Shown: positions 29,102 to 38,581 of the stretch, piece by piece
Position numbering within the stretch: position 1 is the stretch's first letter
Layout: each line of letters opens with the position of its first letter
Source: Maribellus comscasis
GTDB taxonomy: Bacteria; Bacteroidota; Bacteroidia; Bacteroidales; Prolixibacteraceae
Length of the DNA stretch: 64,000 nt
Direction of reading: 5' to 3'
Assembly (NCBI RefSeq): GCF_009762775.1
Contig: NZ_CP046401.1
Coordinates: 7,266,001-7,330,000, forward strand
Translations under genes and position numbers: made by a program
The notes under the pieces: generated by a model
Told to the model about the DNA's origin: nothing
Databases searched by the model: none
The model's input: only the letters and a program-made list of their open reading frames with translations

Positions 29102-30325
29102 TTAAAAACTAAACTTCGCCTTTACCCAATATTCTGAGTTGTCTTTGTAATACGAAAACATGCCGTTGTCACCATTAAACCAGTCATATCCGGCCATAAA
29201 ATGAATTTGGTCGGTGACAGAATAATCACATGAAAAGCGTGTAAAAGAAGCCTTATTAATTAAATCGACATAGGAATACGATTCCAAGTTTAAGGTACTT
29301 CGAAATATTTTTTTGGAAATACTAAGGGTGGTATAAGCTGTATTCTTATCGTTTGTCATCGATTTTTCATAGTTGTTAATCAGTTTATGATAGTATTGTG
29401 CCATCAACGTCCAATCGTTCCCTGCGTACCAGTCAACTCCCAGTAAAATGTTGGTTGTATTCTTTTTAATGAATCGATTATTGTTGATTTCCTGGAGTTC
29501 TCTGAAATACTGAGCAACTTCTCCCCTGATTACAAATTTGCTGACAGGCAACGAAAAATCAATTCCCAACATATCCATCCGGGAGTAGTTTTCATCAAGC
29601 AAAAGTGTATCGCCGTTTTGCGAATACCCATAATTAAACACCGGCATTTTATTCCAGGTATGCAGTGCTGATACAGAGAAATCAATTCTGCTCAGATAGA
29701 ACGAAAAGCGGCTACCAAATTCACTGTTTTTAAGGTTTTGAGCTGGGGTATTATCCATATCGACCTGATAAGGCGTTTCAAATGAGTGGGTGATTGACCA
29801 GGGATTTTCTTCTTTGACCGGGAGAACAAAAAACTCAGAAACAGGTACAAACACCAATTCAAAATTATAATTAGGCTTTATGTACATGAGACGAAATGCA
29901 TTTACTGGGATTCGGATATCATCATAATCGCGGGCAAGGAATTCACTGTAATCCATAGGCGAAATAATATCTGTAATGCGCAAACCATCGGCAACGCCCC
30001 AGATCACGATTTGTTTGCCCACTTTAAAATCCCAATTGTTGGTAGTGTATTGAAAAAACGCTTCGCGCAGTTCAATCTTGGGTTCGCTTTCAACCAAACT
30101 ATTATAAACCGAATTGAGCGATGCGAACATATACGATTTGCCTTTGGTTATATCAAGTTCAGTACGCAACCGGCTACGTGAACTCATAAAATTATAAGGC
30201 TCCCGGCTCCGAACAGCGTGATAAGTATCTGCAAAACCGCTGAAACGAAATTGCAAATTATCGTCCTGGGCAAAAGAGAAAATTGGAAAATAGTATATCA
30301 ACAAAAACAGAATTCTATTTTTCAT
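29102..30325 (-). CDS. Outer-membrane beta-barrel protein (DUF1302-like)
   Basis: This 407-aa protein has a signal peptide (MKNRILFLLIYYFPIFSFAQ) and alternating amphipathic strands ending in an aromatic residue (WVKAKFSF), as expected for an outer-membrane barrel. The segment WDFKVGKQIVIWGVADGLRI with ISPMDYSEFL resembles DUF1302-type porins, which often occur with LolA-like proteins and RND/MMPL exporters. A LolA-like gene is two genes upstream and an MMPL exporter lies upstream in the same block. It may be the outer-membrane part of that export route. The family call is by eye and the ligand is unknown. Confidence 0.65.
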   Translation of the reverse strand: MKNRILFLLIYYFPIFSFAQDDNLQFRFSGFADTYHAVRSREPYNFMSSRSRLRTELDITKGKSYMFASLNSVYNSLVESEPKIELREAFFQYTTNNWDFKVGKQIVIWGVADGLRITDIISPMDYSEFLARDYDDIRIPVNAFRLMYIKPNYNFELVFVPVSEFFVLPVKEENPWSITHSFETPYQVDMDNTPAQNLKNSEFGSRFSFYLSRIDFSVSALHTWNKMPVFNYGYSQNGDTLLLDENYSRMDMLGIDFSLPVSKFVIRGEVAQYFRELQEINNNRFIKKNTTNILLGVDWYAGNDWTLMAQYYHKLINNYEKSMTNDKNTAYTTLSISKKIFRSTLNLESYSYVDLINKASFTRFSCDYSVTDQIHFMAGYDWFNGDNGMFSYYKDNSEYWVKAKFSF

Positions 30326-30327
30326 AA

Positions 30328-30894
30328 TTACAATCTTTTAAATCCGATATACCTTGGGATATTTTTCTTGAAATTTTCGTATTCTTTCCCATATTTATGA
30401 GTGAGGAAAATTTCTTCTTTTTTAACCGTACGATGTGTGGTGATAATCCAGTAAATAAAAATCACAAAAAATAATCCATAAGGAACAGAAACATTCCATC
30501 CCATAATGCACAATCCCAGGATGAACAAAAATCCACCAACATACATCGGATTTCGAGAGAATTGATAAATTCCTTTTGTGTTCAGCTTCCCGGGTGAATC
30601 GAAGAAAGTTGACATTGCTATAAAATTTAGTGCCACACCAATTATGCTCAAGACACTTCCAATAATAAATAATATTCCATTTTGAACAGGAATAAACAGA
30701 GCGGTTAAAATTTGACCAAACAATGAAATATACCAGGTACACACCATCTGTCTCCTGTTGGCATAGTTATATAATTCAGGATCTTCGATAGGTTTCCCCC
30801 TTTTTTTGTTAACTACCGGCATGTATGCCCAAATAATTACATAGCCCATCACCACAAAAAACCACAGATTAAAAAATGAAATAGTCAGGTCCAT
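30328..30894 (-). CDS. Isoprenylcysteine carboxyl methyltransferase-like membrane protein
   Basis: This 188-aa multi-pass protein has four or five membrane segments. It ends in the ICMT/phospholipid methyltransferase signature: RNPMYVGGFLFILGLCIMG, then EEIFLTHKYGKEYENFKKNIPRYI. Bacterial members are SAM-dependent methyltransferases of largely unknown substrates, often lipids or quinone-like molecules. It is packed between the LolA-like gene (17 bases) and the outer-membrane protein gene (2 bases). That suggests methylation of an envelope lipid or of the exported cargo. Confidence 0.8.
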   Translation of the reverse strand: MDLTISFFNLWFFVVMGYVIIWAYMPVVNKKRGKPIEDPELYNYANRRQMVCTWYISLFGQILTALFIPVQNGILFIIGSVLSIIGVALNFIAMSTFFDSPGKLNTKGIYQFSRNPMYVGGFLFILGLCIMGWNVSVPYGLFFVIFIYWIITTHRTVKKEEIFLTHKYGKEYENFKKNIPRYIGFKRL

Positions 30895-30911
30895 TATGAT
30901 AGAATTTATGG

Positions 30912-31706
30912 TTAAATACTTCCTTTTTCCAAATTTACTACGGTAAACGAATTCTCGTCAATCGGGATATTGTATTTTGGATCTTCAATTAATATTATAG
31001 TCTGGTGGTTGGTTTGTACATTTTTCATGTCCATTTTTTTTGCCAGCCAGAATCCATCTGCTTTTTCAATATCCGACATTTTGAGTTCACGGTGAAGTTT
31101 TTTATTTTTATCATAATACTCTACTTTCATGGCAATAAGGCAATCCTTTCGTATCCAGGAGACCTTTTTTGAATAAATATCGCGGCTGTCTTTTGAAGTT
31201 GATTCCACAACCCAGCATATGTATCCGTCAAGATTCTCTTCCTGCAGTAATTTATGGTCATCCTCGTCAACATTACGACTTCCCATGTCGTCGTATGTAA
31301 AATCGGTGCCCATAAAATAATCCTTTTTGGCCGACGAACCACTTATTCTGCGCGTTTTTTTCATGGCAGGCAGGTAAAGCCATTTGTCGTCGTCTTTCCC
31401 GATTTCATCGTAATCCCATGTGAGAAACCCAGTACCTTTTACATCGCCGGGATACCGGAAAAACATCAGGGTTTTGCGGTCTTTCATATTTCTACCAAAA
31501 TCCATCGAATATGAAATAACTTTACGTTCACGAATACTTCCCCGTTTGTTAATGAGTTGCATGGTCATTTCCGACGACCGGGTGTCGCCATCCGGCCGGT
31601 CTTTTACTTTTTGGATAATTTCACGTCCGTTAAGCGTTTGCGCCTGAATATTTGTTGTTACAACAACCAGACAGAATAGTAAAGTATAAAATTTTAATGT
31701 TTCCAT
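30912..31706 (-). CDS. LolA-like outer membrane lipoprotein-sorting protein
   Basis: This 264-aa secreted protein has a signal peptide ending near residue 22. It shows the LolA/RseB-like half-barrel with blocks [60 protein letters not shown] and [13 protein letters not shown]. Proteins of this group accompany MMPL-type RND exporters and are thought to ferry lipidated cargo through the periplasm. The cognate exporter may be the RND gene at 38582-40948 in the same co-directional block. The cargo is unknown. Confidence 0.82.
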   Translation of the reverse strand: METLKFYTLLFCLVVVTTNIQAQTLNGREIIQKVKDRPDGDTRSSEMTMQLINKRGSIRERKVISYSMDFGRNMKDRKTLMFFRYPGDVKGTGFLTWDYDEIGKDDDKWLYLPAMKKTRRISGSSAKKDYFMGTDFTYDDMGSRNVDEDDHKLLQEENLDGYICWVVESTSKDSRDIYSKKVSWIRKDCLIAMKVEYYDKNKKLHRELKMSDIEKADGFWLAKKMDMKNVQTNHQTIILIEDPKYNIPIDENSFTVVNLEKGSI

Positions 31707-31736
31707 TTTTTTCTTTTTGAGGTTTTATTATCGTTT

Positions 31737-32402
31737 CTATTTCTTCATTATTTTTCCGTTTGCCATTTCGTAAATAAAAGGGCTATCTGCAGGTATTTCT
31801 AAATCATATATTTCTTTTTCTGTGTGATTTTCAATAACCATGACTATGAGACGCAGACTATTGTTGTGAGCGGAAATAAGAACATTCTTATCTTTTTCCA
31901 ACTGAGGGATTATCTTTTTTCTGAAGAAAGGAATGACACGTTTAGCAGTATCTCTCATACATTCAACATTCTCTAATGGTTGGTCATAGCAATAACACCA
32001 TTTATTAAGGTATTCAATACCATATTCTCCAGACACTACGGTTTTGTCCCTGGTTGGTAATTCGCATTGTTCATTAAGATGCCAGTTCCGAAAAACAGGA
32101 ATGATGCTTTCCTCCATCGACTTGCTATTGGAGATTATCCAATCGTCTATCTTTTTATTCTCGGAGATCAAAACGGGCATTTTTTTGCTTTTGTTCTGCG
32201 TAAGGGCAATCATTGCAGCTTCTATTGCTCTGATTTGCATCGATGTGACCACAATATCAAACTTAATTTCGGATGTTTTTGCCCCTGTTTTTAACGCCTC
32301 AATAATACCAGTTGAAGACAAGGGTACATCAAACCAACCGGTAAAGACATTTTTATTATGCCAAACATAATCTCCATGCCTCATTAAAATTAATTTTGCC
32401 AT
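31737..32402 (-). CDS. Cofactor-dependent phosphoglycerate mutase-like protein (divergent)
   Basis: This 221-aa histidine-phosphatase fold protein aligns with dPGM: LMRHGDYVWHNKNVFTGWFD (H9 would be the phospho-acceptor) and LISAHNNSLRL (H179). True dPGM interconverts 3- and 2-phosphoglycerate without a divalent metal. The usual RHGES is RHGDY, and the ERHYG motif near E111 reads EQCEL, so the substrate pocket has diverged and mutase activity is uncertain. It follows a metal-independent class I aldolase gene by 78 bases. A phosphatase role is an alternative. Confidence 0.7.
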   Translation of the reverse strand: MAKLILMRHGDYVWHNKNVFTGWFDVPLSSTGIIEALKTGAKTSEIKFDIVVTSMQIRAIEAAMIALTQNKSKKMPVLISENKKIDDWIISNSKSMEESIIPVFRNWHLNEQCELPTRDKTVVSGEYGIEYLNKWCYCYDQPLENVECMRDTAKRVIPFFRKKIIPQLEKDKNVLISAHNNSLRLIVMVIENHTEKEIYDLEIPADSPFIYEMANGKIMKK

Positions 32403-32480
32403 AGTTCTGCAATCTTTTTTGTAAGAAGTCTGGGATCCGAAAATCGAAGTTTTACCAACCTCTGTCTTTCGGCCTTTTCA

Positions 32481-33545
32481 TTACGCAATAGTTATTTTTT
32501 CATCTAAATACACTGATTGAACGGCCTCAACTATAGAAACACCTTCCTCAAAAGGCTTTTGAAAAGTTTTTCTCCTCAGTATCAACCCACTTCCGCCGGC
32601 ACGTTTGTTAATAATGGCTGTCCGCACTGCATCGGCAATATCGTTGTCTACTGAAGCTCCGCCGGAATTAATTAAAGGGATACGTCCTGCATAATTGTTC
32701 AAGAGTTGACAGCGTGCCAAATCGATGGGATTATCAGAACTTAATTCGGAATAAATCTGTTCGTATTTCCCTAATTTTTTCCTGTCAGCATTCAAAGCTT
32801 TATAACCATCATTCTTTTCAGGAAGTTTTTGTTTGATAATATCTGCTTCAATGGTTACATCTAAATGGTTAGCTTGATCTGTTAAGTCTGCAGAAGCATG
32901 GTAATTTTTATTTCTTTTGAAATTGCTATTTCTGAGATAACACCATAAAATTGTAAATAGCCCTTTTCGATGTGCATAGTCAAAAATTTTACTGATTTCT
33001 GCTATTTGACTTTCAGATTTAGTTGAATCGAAACAAATCGTAGCCCCAATTCCGACAGCTCCCATATTATAAGCCTGGTCAACTGAAGTAAAAAGAATCT
33101 GGTCAAAAGTACTGGGTGAAGTGAGCAACTCGTTATGATTTAGCTTTACAATAAACGAAATTTTATGAGCATATTTCCGCGAAACAGTTCCAAGTACTCC
33201 CAGCGTAGAAGCGATCCCGTTGCAGCCGGTAGAAAGAGCAAACTTTATAATATTCTCAGCATCAGAATATATCGGGTTCTTTGCAAACGAAGCCTCCGCT
33301 GAATGCTTAATTCCCTGGTCAACAGGTAAGATTAACAGATAGCCTGTGCCGGAAAGGTGTCCTGAATTGTATAACCGGTTCAGGTTCCCAAGCACACGAT
33401 TGTTTCGGCTAGACGATAAAAAAATGTTATCAACGACATTTGGGGTAGGTGTGGTTATCATCTTTTTATTAATGTTGGGCGAAGAAAATTCGAGTAATGT
33501 TGAATCCTTTCCCAGTAATTCCTGAATTTGTTTTGTCTGCAACAT
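32481..33545 (-). CDS. fbaB: Class I fructose-bisphosphate aldolase (FbaB/DhnA type)
   Basis: This 354-aa protein matches the archaeal-type class I aldolases related to E. coli FbaB. It shows LLILPVDQGIKHSAEASF, STLGVLGTVSRKYAHKISFI and VKLNHNELLT. The Schiff-base region is ADIIKQKLPEKNDGYKA (lysines 238 and 240), and the C-terminal phosphate-binding part is LINSGGASVDNDIADAV. It splits fructose 1,6-bisphosphate to dihydroxyacetone phosphate and glyceraldehyde 3-phosphate through a lysine intermediate, with no metal. Class II aldolases need Zn or Fe. Its position beside metal transport genes suggests a metal-sparing isozyme; this is inference. Confidence 0.88.
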   Translation of the reverse strand: MLQTKQIQELLGKDSTLLEFSSPNINKKMITTPTPNVVDNIFLSSSRNNRVLGNLNRLYNSGHLSGTGYLLILPVDQGIKHSAEASFAKNPIYSDAENIIKFALSTGCNGIASTLGVLGTVSRKYAHKISFIVKLNHNELLTSPSTFDQILFTSVDQAYNMGAVGIGATICFDSTKSESQIAEISKIFDYAHRKGLFTILWCYLRNSNFKRNKNYHASADLTDQANHLDVTIEADIIKQKLPEKNDGYKALNADRKKLGKYEQIYSELSSDNPIDLARCQLLNNYAGRIPLINSGGASVDNDIADAVRTAIINKRAGGSGLILRRKTFQKPFEEGVSIVEAVQSVYLDEKITIA

Positions 33546-33555
33546 AATGATGTTT

Positions 33556-34476
33556 TTAACTGTTATTAGTATTTATCAGGTTATTATTCCCCTTGCAGCA
33601 GTTGTAACCCACTTGCAGGGTGATGTGCCGGATACCAAATTTTTCGCGAAGTAAATGTTCTGTTTCTCCTTTCACTTCCATCATTTTTATCATATCAATG
33701 TTATTTATAAGATTTAAATGGGCTTCGAGGTGTGTCTGAGAATCATCGAGTTTCCAAACATGCATGTGGTGGATGTTATCCACTTCGTTTATTTTTTCAA
33801 CTTCAGCTTTTACTTTTTCAATATCAATGTCATGCGGAACAGCCTGCATCAAAATATCAACAGTTTCTTTAACAATGCCCCAGGTGTGCCAGATAATGTA
33901 AATACCTACCAAAACCGTGATAAGCGGATCTATCCAGTAAACTTTCCAAGTCCATATTGCAAGCCCACCAGCAATTACGGCTACCGACGAAAGCGTATCT
34001 CCTAATAAATGCAGGTAGGCAGCTCTTACATTTAGGCTGTGCGATTTGTCTTTATGCAAAATCACCACAGATATCAAGTTAGCCAGTAAGCCAAATATTG
34101 CAATAACAAGCATTAATTTCCCTTTTATGGGCTGCGGGCTGATAAACCGCTCGTAAGCCTCGTAAAACAGGAAGACACAAATTGCTATAAGTACAATGGC
34201 ATTAAAAAGCGCTGCCAGTATTTCTATTCGTTTATATCCAAATGTATTACTTGCGTCGGGTTTTTTCCGGCTAATTTTTCCGGCTACAAATGCAATAAAT
34301 ATAGCTGACGAATCGCCAAGGTTGTGCAAGGCATCGGACAACAGCGATAAACTGTTGGAAATTAGCCCTCCGATTATTTGCACTATCGTTATAGAAATAT
34401 TCAGCAGGGTGACCCACAGGAGCTTTTTCCCTTGCAGGTTTCTGTTGTGATGATGATTTTCATGGTGATGAAACAT
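33556..34476 (-). CDS. CDF-family divalent metal cation exporter
   Basis: This 306-aa cation diffusion facilitator has a His-rich N-terminus (MFHHHENHHHN) and six membrane segments. The paired HNLGD (helix II) and HLLGD (helix V) motifs form the transport site for Zn2+ or a related ion. The cytoplasmic C-terminal domain (about 205-300) includes VDNIHHMHVWKLDDSQTHLE. The protein resembles CzcD/ZitB zinc exporters, but a role in iron or manganese efflux cannot be excluded. It lies 11 bases upstream of the aldolase gene and 14 bases after the methyltransferase gene in the same block. Confidence 0.9.
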   Translation of the reverse strand: MFHHHENHHHNRNLQGKKLLWVTLLNISITIVQIIGGLISNSLSLLSDALHNLGDSSAIFIAFVAGKISRKKPDASNTFGYKRIEILAALFNAIVLIAICVFLFYEAYERFISPQPIKGKLMLVIAIFGLLANLISVVILHKDKSHSLNVRAAYLHLLGDTLSSVAVIAGGLAIWTWKVYWIDPLITVLVGIYIIWHTWGIVKETVDILMQAVPHDIDIEKVKAEVEKINEVDNIHHMHVWKLDDSQTHLEAHLNLINNIDMIKMMEVKGETEHLLREKFGIRHITLQVGYNCCKGNNNLINTNNS

Positions 34477-34490
34477 ATCTTTTTTAATTT

Positions 34491-35120
34491 CTACTTTTTT
34501 TGACCTTTTATAAAAAGTGCTTTCGATTTCTTGCCAATCAACTCTGTATTCGTTATTTTGAATTTATATGATTTCAAAAGGCTGGTAGCATCTTCTAACC
34601 CAAAATTTCTACCGCCTTTGGGTGGTTTACCGTACGTTTTAAGGTAGCGGTAAATTAACCCGGTCTTGTAACGAAGTCTCATCCCTTTTTGAGTATAGCT
34701 AACTACGATTAAAGAACCATCCTTTTTTAGTACTCTTTTACATTCTTTTATTGCATTTTCTGGATTAGGGACAATATGGATAAGATTGGCCATAAACACC
34801 GTATCAAAGCTGTTGTCGGAGTATGGCAGGTCGAAACAATCGGCTTTTTCAACCCGGATATTATTAAACGTTTTAAGGCAATCTCTTGCCACTCCCACCA
34901 TTTTTTCAGATAAGTCGGTAGCCAAAAGTGAATCTGAGTTGTTCGCCAGTACTTTTGAGAAAGTGCCATTGCTACATCCTAGTTCAAGCACATTCCCTAA
35001 ATTTTTCAATGCCGCAACCTTTTTTAAAATAAGGTCGACATCAGCCTTCCCAACCACATAATTGTTTCGTTCTTCGAAATTGTCGGCAAAACGCGACCAG
35101 TATGTTTCTTTTTGTCCCAT
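34491..35120 (-). CDS. Class I SAM-dependent methyltransferase
   Basis: This 209-aa Rossmann-fold methyltransferase shows the SAM-binding motif I VLELGCSNGTFSKVL, motif II SLLATDLSEKMV and FDTVFMANLIHIVPNPENAI. The C-terminal part reads YTQKGMRLRYKTGLIYRYLK. Nothing indicates the substrate. It sits between the Feo genes and the CDF exporter. A second methyltransferase lies on the other side of feoAB, which suggests a small-molecule pathway, for example a metallophore or lipid, shared by the block. Confidence 0.85.
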   Translation of the reverse strand: MGQKETYWSRFADNFEERNNYVVGKADVDLILKKVAALKNLGNVLELGCSNGTFSKVLANNSDSLLATDLSEKMVGVARDCLKTFNNIRVEKADCFDLPYSDNSFDTVFMANLIHIVPNPENAIKECKRVLKKDGSLIVVSYTQKGMRLRYKTGLIYRYLKTYGKPPKGGRNFGLEDATSLLKSYKFKITNTELIGKKSKALFIKGQKK

Positions 35121-35131
35121 TATGAATTCTT

Positions 35132-35314
35132 TTATCGTTCACAGTAATTTTTATCTATTCCTGATGTTTGTTTTTTCTTCTCACATTTTTGGCATTCGCC
35201 ACAAAGGCTACCTTTTCGGCAAATCTGTTTTATGATTATATATACTGCGTATACCAAGGTTAAATCAAGAATTATATGTACGATTACCAGTTGCATAATT
35301 TTTAAAATTATCAT
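35132..35314 (-). CDS. FeoB-associated Cys-rich membrane protein
   Basis: This 60-aa protein begins at MIILKIMQLVIVHIILDL. It has one membrane segment followed by a short cytoplasmic tail with five cysteines (CRKGSLCGECQKCEKKKQ and the final C). Small proteins of this kind follow feoB in many Bacteroidetes and may act as an FeoC-like partner. Its ATG overlaps the feoAB stop as ATGA, so translation is probably coupled. A longer upstream reading exists but would overlap feoAB by about 130 bases and is not needed. Confidence 0.82.
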   Translation of the reverse strand: MIILKIMQLVIVHIILDLTLVYAVYIIIKQICRKGSLCGECQKCEKKKQTSGIDKNYCER

Positions 35315-37830
35315 AAAAAATTTCCGGCCTGATATACTGCAAAAGCCACGAGCCATGCCAGCCCGGTAGTATAGAGCATCGTGAATATTGCCCATCCCCA
35401 GTTCGACTCCTTTTTTATTGCGGCAATTACTGCAATACACGGGAAATAGATTAAAACAAACAGCATGAAACTGAATGCCACCAAAGGAGTAAACACTTTT
35501 TTCCCTTCTAATTTTCCCGATTGATGTACCTGATTTTGCAGATTGGAAATCAACGCCCCGGAGGTTTCGTCGGCTTCCATGCCTGCATTGTATAAAACGC
35601 CCATGGAGCTAACCACTACTTCTTTGGCTGCCAGTCCTGTAAGTATGCTTACCCCCATCTTCCAGTCGTAGCCAAGTGGTTCAATAACAGGCTCAATAGC
35701 ATGGCCAAGCCTGCCAATAAATGATTGTTCCTGCCTTTCTGACTCCTGCAATATTTCGAGTTGTTGAACCTGGCTGTCCCGGGCTGTTTCATCAAGTTCC
35801 GTGTTGTTGTTCAATGCAGCTATTTGGCTGTCGTAATCTTGGCTGTACGAAACGTTTCGCGGGAAATATCCCAATGCCCATATCAGTATGGAGGCAACAA
35901 GGATTACCGTACCCATTTTTTTCAGGTATTCCCGCCCTTTGTGCCACATGTGCAAGGTGGTGTTTTTAAGCGTAGGGATGCGGTAAAGCGGAAGCTCCAT
36001 TACGAAAGGCACTTCTTTTTTAGCAAAGGCAACTTTTTTCATAACCAGGGCAACAATAACCGCTATTATTATCCCTATCAGGTAAATAAAAAACAATATC
36101 AACCCCTGCCTGGCAGGGAAAAAGGCGGAAATGAGCAGCACATACACGGGCAGGCGGGCGCTGCACGACATAAAAGGTACAATTAGCATAGTAAGGAGCC
36201 TGTCGTTCCTGTTTTCCAGTGTTCGCGTTGCCATAATTGCCGGGACATTACACCCGAAACCCATGAGTAAAGGGATAAACGATTTCCCGTGCAGGCCTAT
36301 TTTATGCATTAATTTGTCCATGATAAACGCGGCACGAGCCATATAACCGGTATCTTCCAACAGGGAAATAAAGAAGAACAGTATCAGTATATTGGGCAGG
36401 AAAATAATAACGCTTCCAACACCACCAATAATACCATCTACCAACAAATCCTTTAATACACCTCCGGGCATTATGTTGCTAATCCAATAACTTAACGTAG
36501 CAATTCCCATATCGATCCAGTCCATCGGATAACTGCCTATTGTAAAAGTAGCCTGGAACATCAGCCATATAAAAAAAAGGAATATCGGGAAGCCGAGTAT
36601 TTTATGGGTAAACAGGTCGTCGAGGTTACGCACTTTTCCGTGAAATTGTTTTGGTTCCCTGTATGTTTCCTTTAGTGCCCCGGTAATAAATCCGTATTTA
36701 GCGTCGGTAATGATGGTTTCGGAGGGTTCGACATATTCCTGTTCCAGCCTTTTCACCACCTTATTTGCCGTAAATTCTATTTCTTCGTAATTCGGTAGCT
36801 TTGTAAGCTGTCTCATGGTGGTTTTATCTGTTTCGATAAGCTTGATGGCAATATATCGCGGAGAATATTTATCGGTTAACCCGGGATTTTCACATAGCTT
36901 TTCACGGATATTTTTGATCCCGTTTTCAATCATTTCCCCGTAATTGATGTGGGCATGTCTTATATTCGGATCCCGGTCCTCATAACTGTCAATTAATTTT
37001 TTCAACAATTTGCCAATGCCTTTTCCTTTGGAAGCTATGGTAGGGATAATAGGTATCCCCATCATCTTCCCCAAGGCTTTATAATCGAAATCCACACCTT
37101 TCTTTTCCAGTTCATCGTACATGTTCAGGGCTATCACCACTTTTATATCCATGTCGATGAGTTGAGTAGTAAGGTACAAGTTGCGTTCAAGGTTCGAAGC
37201 ATCAACCACGTTTACCACAATGTCGGGCATTTTTTCGGTTATATGGTTGCGGACAAAAAGCTCTTCAGGAGAGTATTCGGTAATGGAATAGGTGCCGGGC
37301 AAATCGACAATATTAAAACGGTAGCCGTATTTTTTCATAACAGCTTCTTTTGCATCAACTGTTACACCGCCGTAATTTCCCACCCGTTCGCGCGAACCAG
37401 AAGCATAGTTAAACAACGTTGTTTTTCCACTATTAGGGTTTCCTACCAGGGCGATATTGATAAATTTTCCCTTTTTCCGGGCTGAAGTATTAAGTTTTTC
37501 CTCCACGGTAATACCATTAAATCCGATTTCGGAAAGATTTTCTACATCGGATTCGGATACAACTTCCACCATCCGGGCTTCGCTTCGTCTTAAAGAAAGA
37601 TTGTAACCCATTATTTTGTATTCCACGGGGTCTTTTAATGGGGCATTTTTTATTACCGTAACTTTTTTCCCTTTTATAAAGCCCATTTCGGTAATACGTT
37701 TCCGGAAACCCCCATGCCCGTGTACCTTTGTTATAATGGCTGATTCGCCTGTTTTCAAGCCGGACAGGGATTTGTCTCTGACTTCGAGATTACCTGCAAT
37801 CTGCCTCCTGTATCTTTTCCTTTGTCTCAT
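35311..37830 (-). CDS. feoB: FeoA-FeoB fusion ferrous iron transporter
   Basis: This 839-aa protein imports Fe2+ across the inner membrane. An FeoA SH3-like domain occupies about 20-93 (GESAIITKVHGHGGFRKRIT). It is fused to the FeoB G domain (G1 GNPNSGKT at about 130-137, G3 DLPG, G4 NMYD). After the GDI region come the Nramp-like gate helices with GFGCNVPAIMATRTLENRND. The FeoA-FeoB fusion is common in Bacteroidetes. It follows a methyltransferase gene by 16 bases and overlaps the small Cys-rich gene. Ferrous iron freed from haem by the HmuS-like protein upstream would be a logical substrate. Confidence 0.95.
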   Translation of the reverse strand: MRQRKRYRRQIAGNLEVRDKSLSGLKTGESAIITKVHGHGGFRKRITEMGFIKGKKVTVIKNAPLKDPVEYKIMGYNLSLRRSEARMVEVVSESDVENLSEIGFNGITVEEKLNTSARKKGKFINIALVGNPNSGKTTLFNYASGSRERVGNYGGVTVDAKEAVMKKYGYRFNIVDLPGTYSITEYSPEELFVRNHITEKMPDIVVNVVDASNLERNLYLTTQLIDMDIKVVIALNMYDELEKKGVDFDYKALGKMMGIPIIPTIASKGKGIGKLLKKLIDSYEDRDPNIRHAHINYGEMIENGIKNIREKLCENPGLTDKYSPRYIAIKLIETDKTTMRQLTKLPNYEEIEFTANKVVKRLEQEYVEPSETIITDAKYGFITGALKETYREPKQFHGKVRNLDDLFTHKILGFPIFLFFIWLMFQATFTIGSYPMDWIDMGIATLSYWISNIMPGGVLKDLLVDGIIGGVGSVIIFLPNILILFFFISLLEDTGYMARAAFIMDKLMHKIGLHGKSFIPLLMGFGCNVPAIMATRTLENRNDRLLTMLIVPFMSCSARLPVYVLLISAFFPARQGLILFFIYLIGIIIAVIVALVMKKVAFAKKEVPFVMELPLYRIPTLKNTTLHMWHKGREYLKKMGTVILVASILIWALGYFPRNVSYSQDYDSQIAALNNNTELDETARDSQVQQLEILQESERQEQSFIGRLGHAIEPVIEPLGYDWKMGVSILTGLAAKEVVVSSMGVLYNAGMEADETSGALISNLQNQVHQSGKLEGKKVFTPLVAFSFMLFVLIYFPCIAVIAAIKKESNWGWAIFTMLYTTGLAWLVAFAVYQAGNFL

Positions 37831-37846
37831 TTCTTATGCTATTTGC

Positions 37847-38548
37847 TTATGGCTGCTGACTACTGGTATTTATATTTGTATTTTGATGATTTTGAGTACC
37901 ATTTTCCTTGCTGCCACTATCCATTGCTACCAGGTAAACCATAGGTATTGCCCCTTTTAATATTTCCTGTCTGACAATCTCAAAGCCATTTTCTTTAACA
38001 AATTCTTGAAATGATACAACCGACCATCGTGTTCGTGCCCTGAATCCCATAATATTCATACAACGCGAAAAAAAATGACTCTGCAAATTTTCTCCATGAC
38101 AGTAGGTTGGGATTATCACTGTCCCTCCTGGTTTTACCACCCGTTTTATTTCCTGCATAGCTTTTCCCGGTTCGAAAAGCAGATGTAGCACATTTGAAGC
38201 GATTGCAGCATCAAAAAAGTTATTGGGAAAATCCAGATTACATATATCGCCTTCCCTAAAATTTATATTTACAACTTCTTGTTTTCTCGCTTTTTCCTGT
38301 GCAATTTTTAACATTTCAGGCGATAAATCAATGGCGGTAATTTCAGAAACCAGGCTGCTTAGTTGTAAAGAAATTAAACCTGTACCGGTAGCGGTCTCCA
38401 ATAAATTTTCAATCCCGGCAATGTCTTCCTTAAATATTTTGAACAGGTTTTTATAGGCTTCATTTGTCCCCGATTTCTTCCGGTTCTTATCGTACCTTTT
38501 CGCAAATGAGTCCCAAAATTTTCGCTCTTTATTTATCCTGTCTTCCAT
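37847..38548 (-). CDS. Class I SAM-dependent methyltransferase (UbiE-like)
   Basis: This 233-aa methyltransferase has motif I LLETATGTGLISLQLSS, motif II EITAIDLSPEMLKIAQEKAR and VLHLLFEPGKAMQEIKRVVK. The general shape is that of the UbiE/COQ5 group, which methylates small aromatic or lipid molecules. It lies 33 bases after the RND exporter and 16 bases before feoAB. The C-terminal 20 residues are an Asn/Gln/Ser-rich tail. Substrate unknown. Confidence 0.85.
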   Translation of the reverse strand: MEDRINKERKFWDSFAKRYDKNRKKSGTNEAYKNLFKIFKEDIAGIENLLETATGTGLISLQLSSLVSEITAIDLSPEMLKIAQEKARKQEVVNINFREGDICNLDFPNNFFDAAIASNVLHLLFEPGKAMQEIKRVVKPGGTVIIPTYCHGENLQSHFFSRCMNIMGFRARTRWSVVSFQEFVKENGFEIVRQEILKGAIPMVYLVAMDSGSKENGTQNHQNTNINTSSQQP

Positions 38549-38581
38549 ATATTTTTTGTTATTCGACTTTTCAGTTAACAG

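Noticed and set aside
35132..35440. A 102-residue reading of the small Cys-rich gene
   Set aside because: The first 42 residues would overlap the 3-prime end of feoAB. The ATG at 35314 forms an ATGA overlap with the feoAB stop and gives the expected protein.
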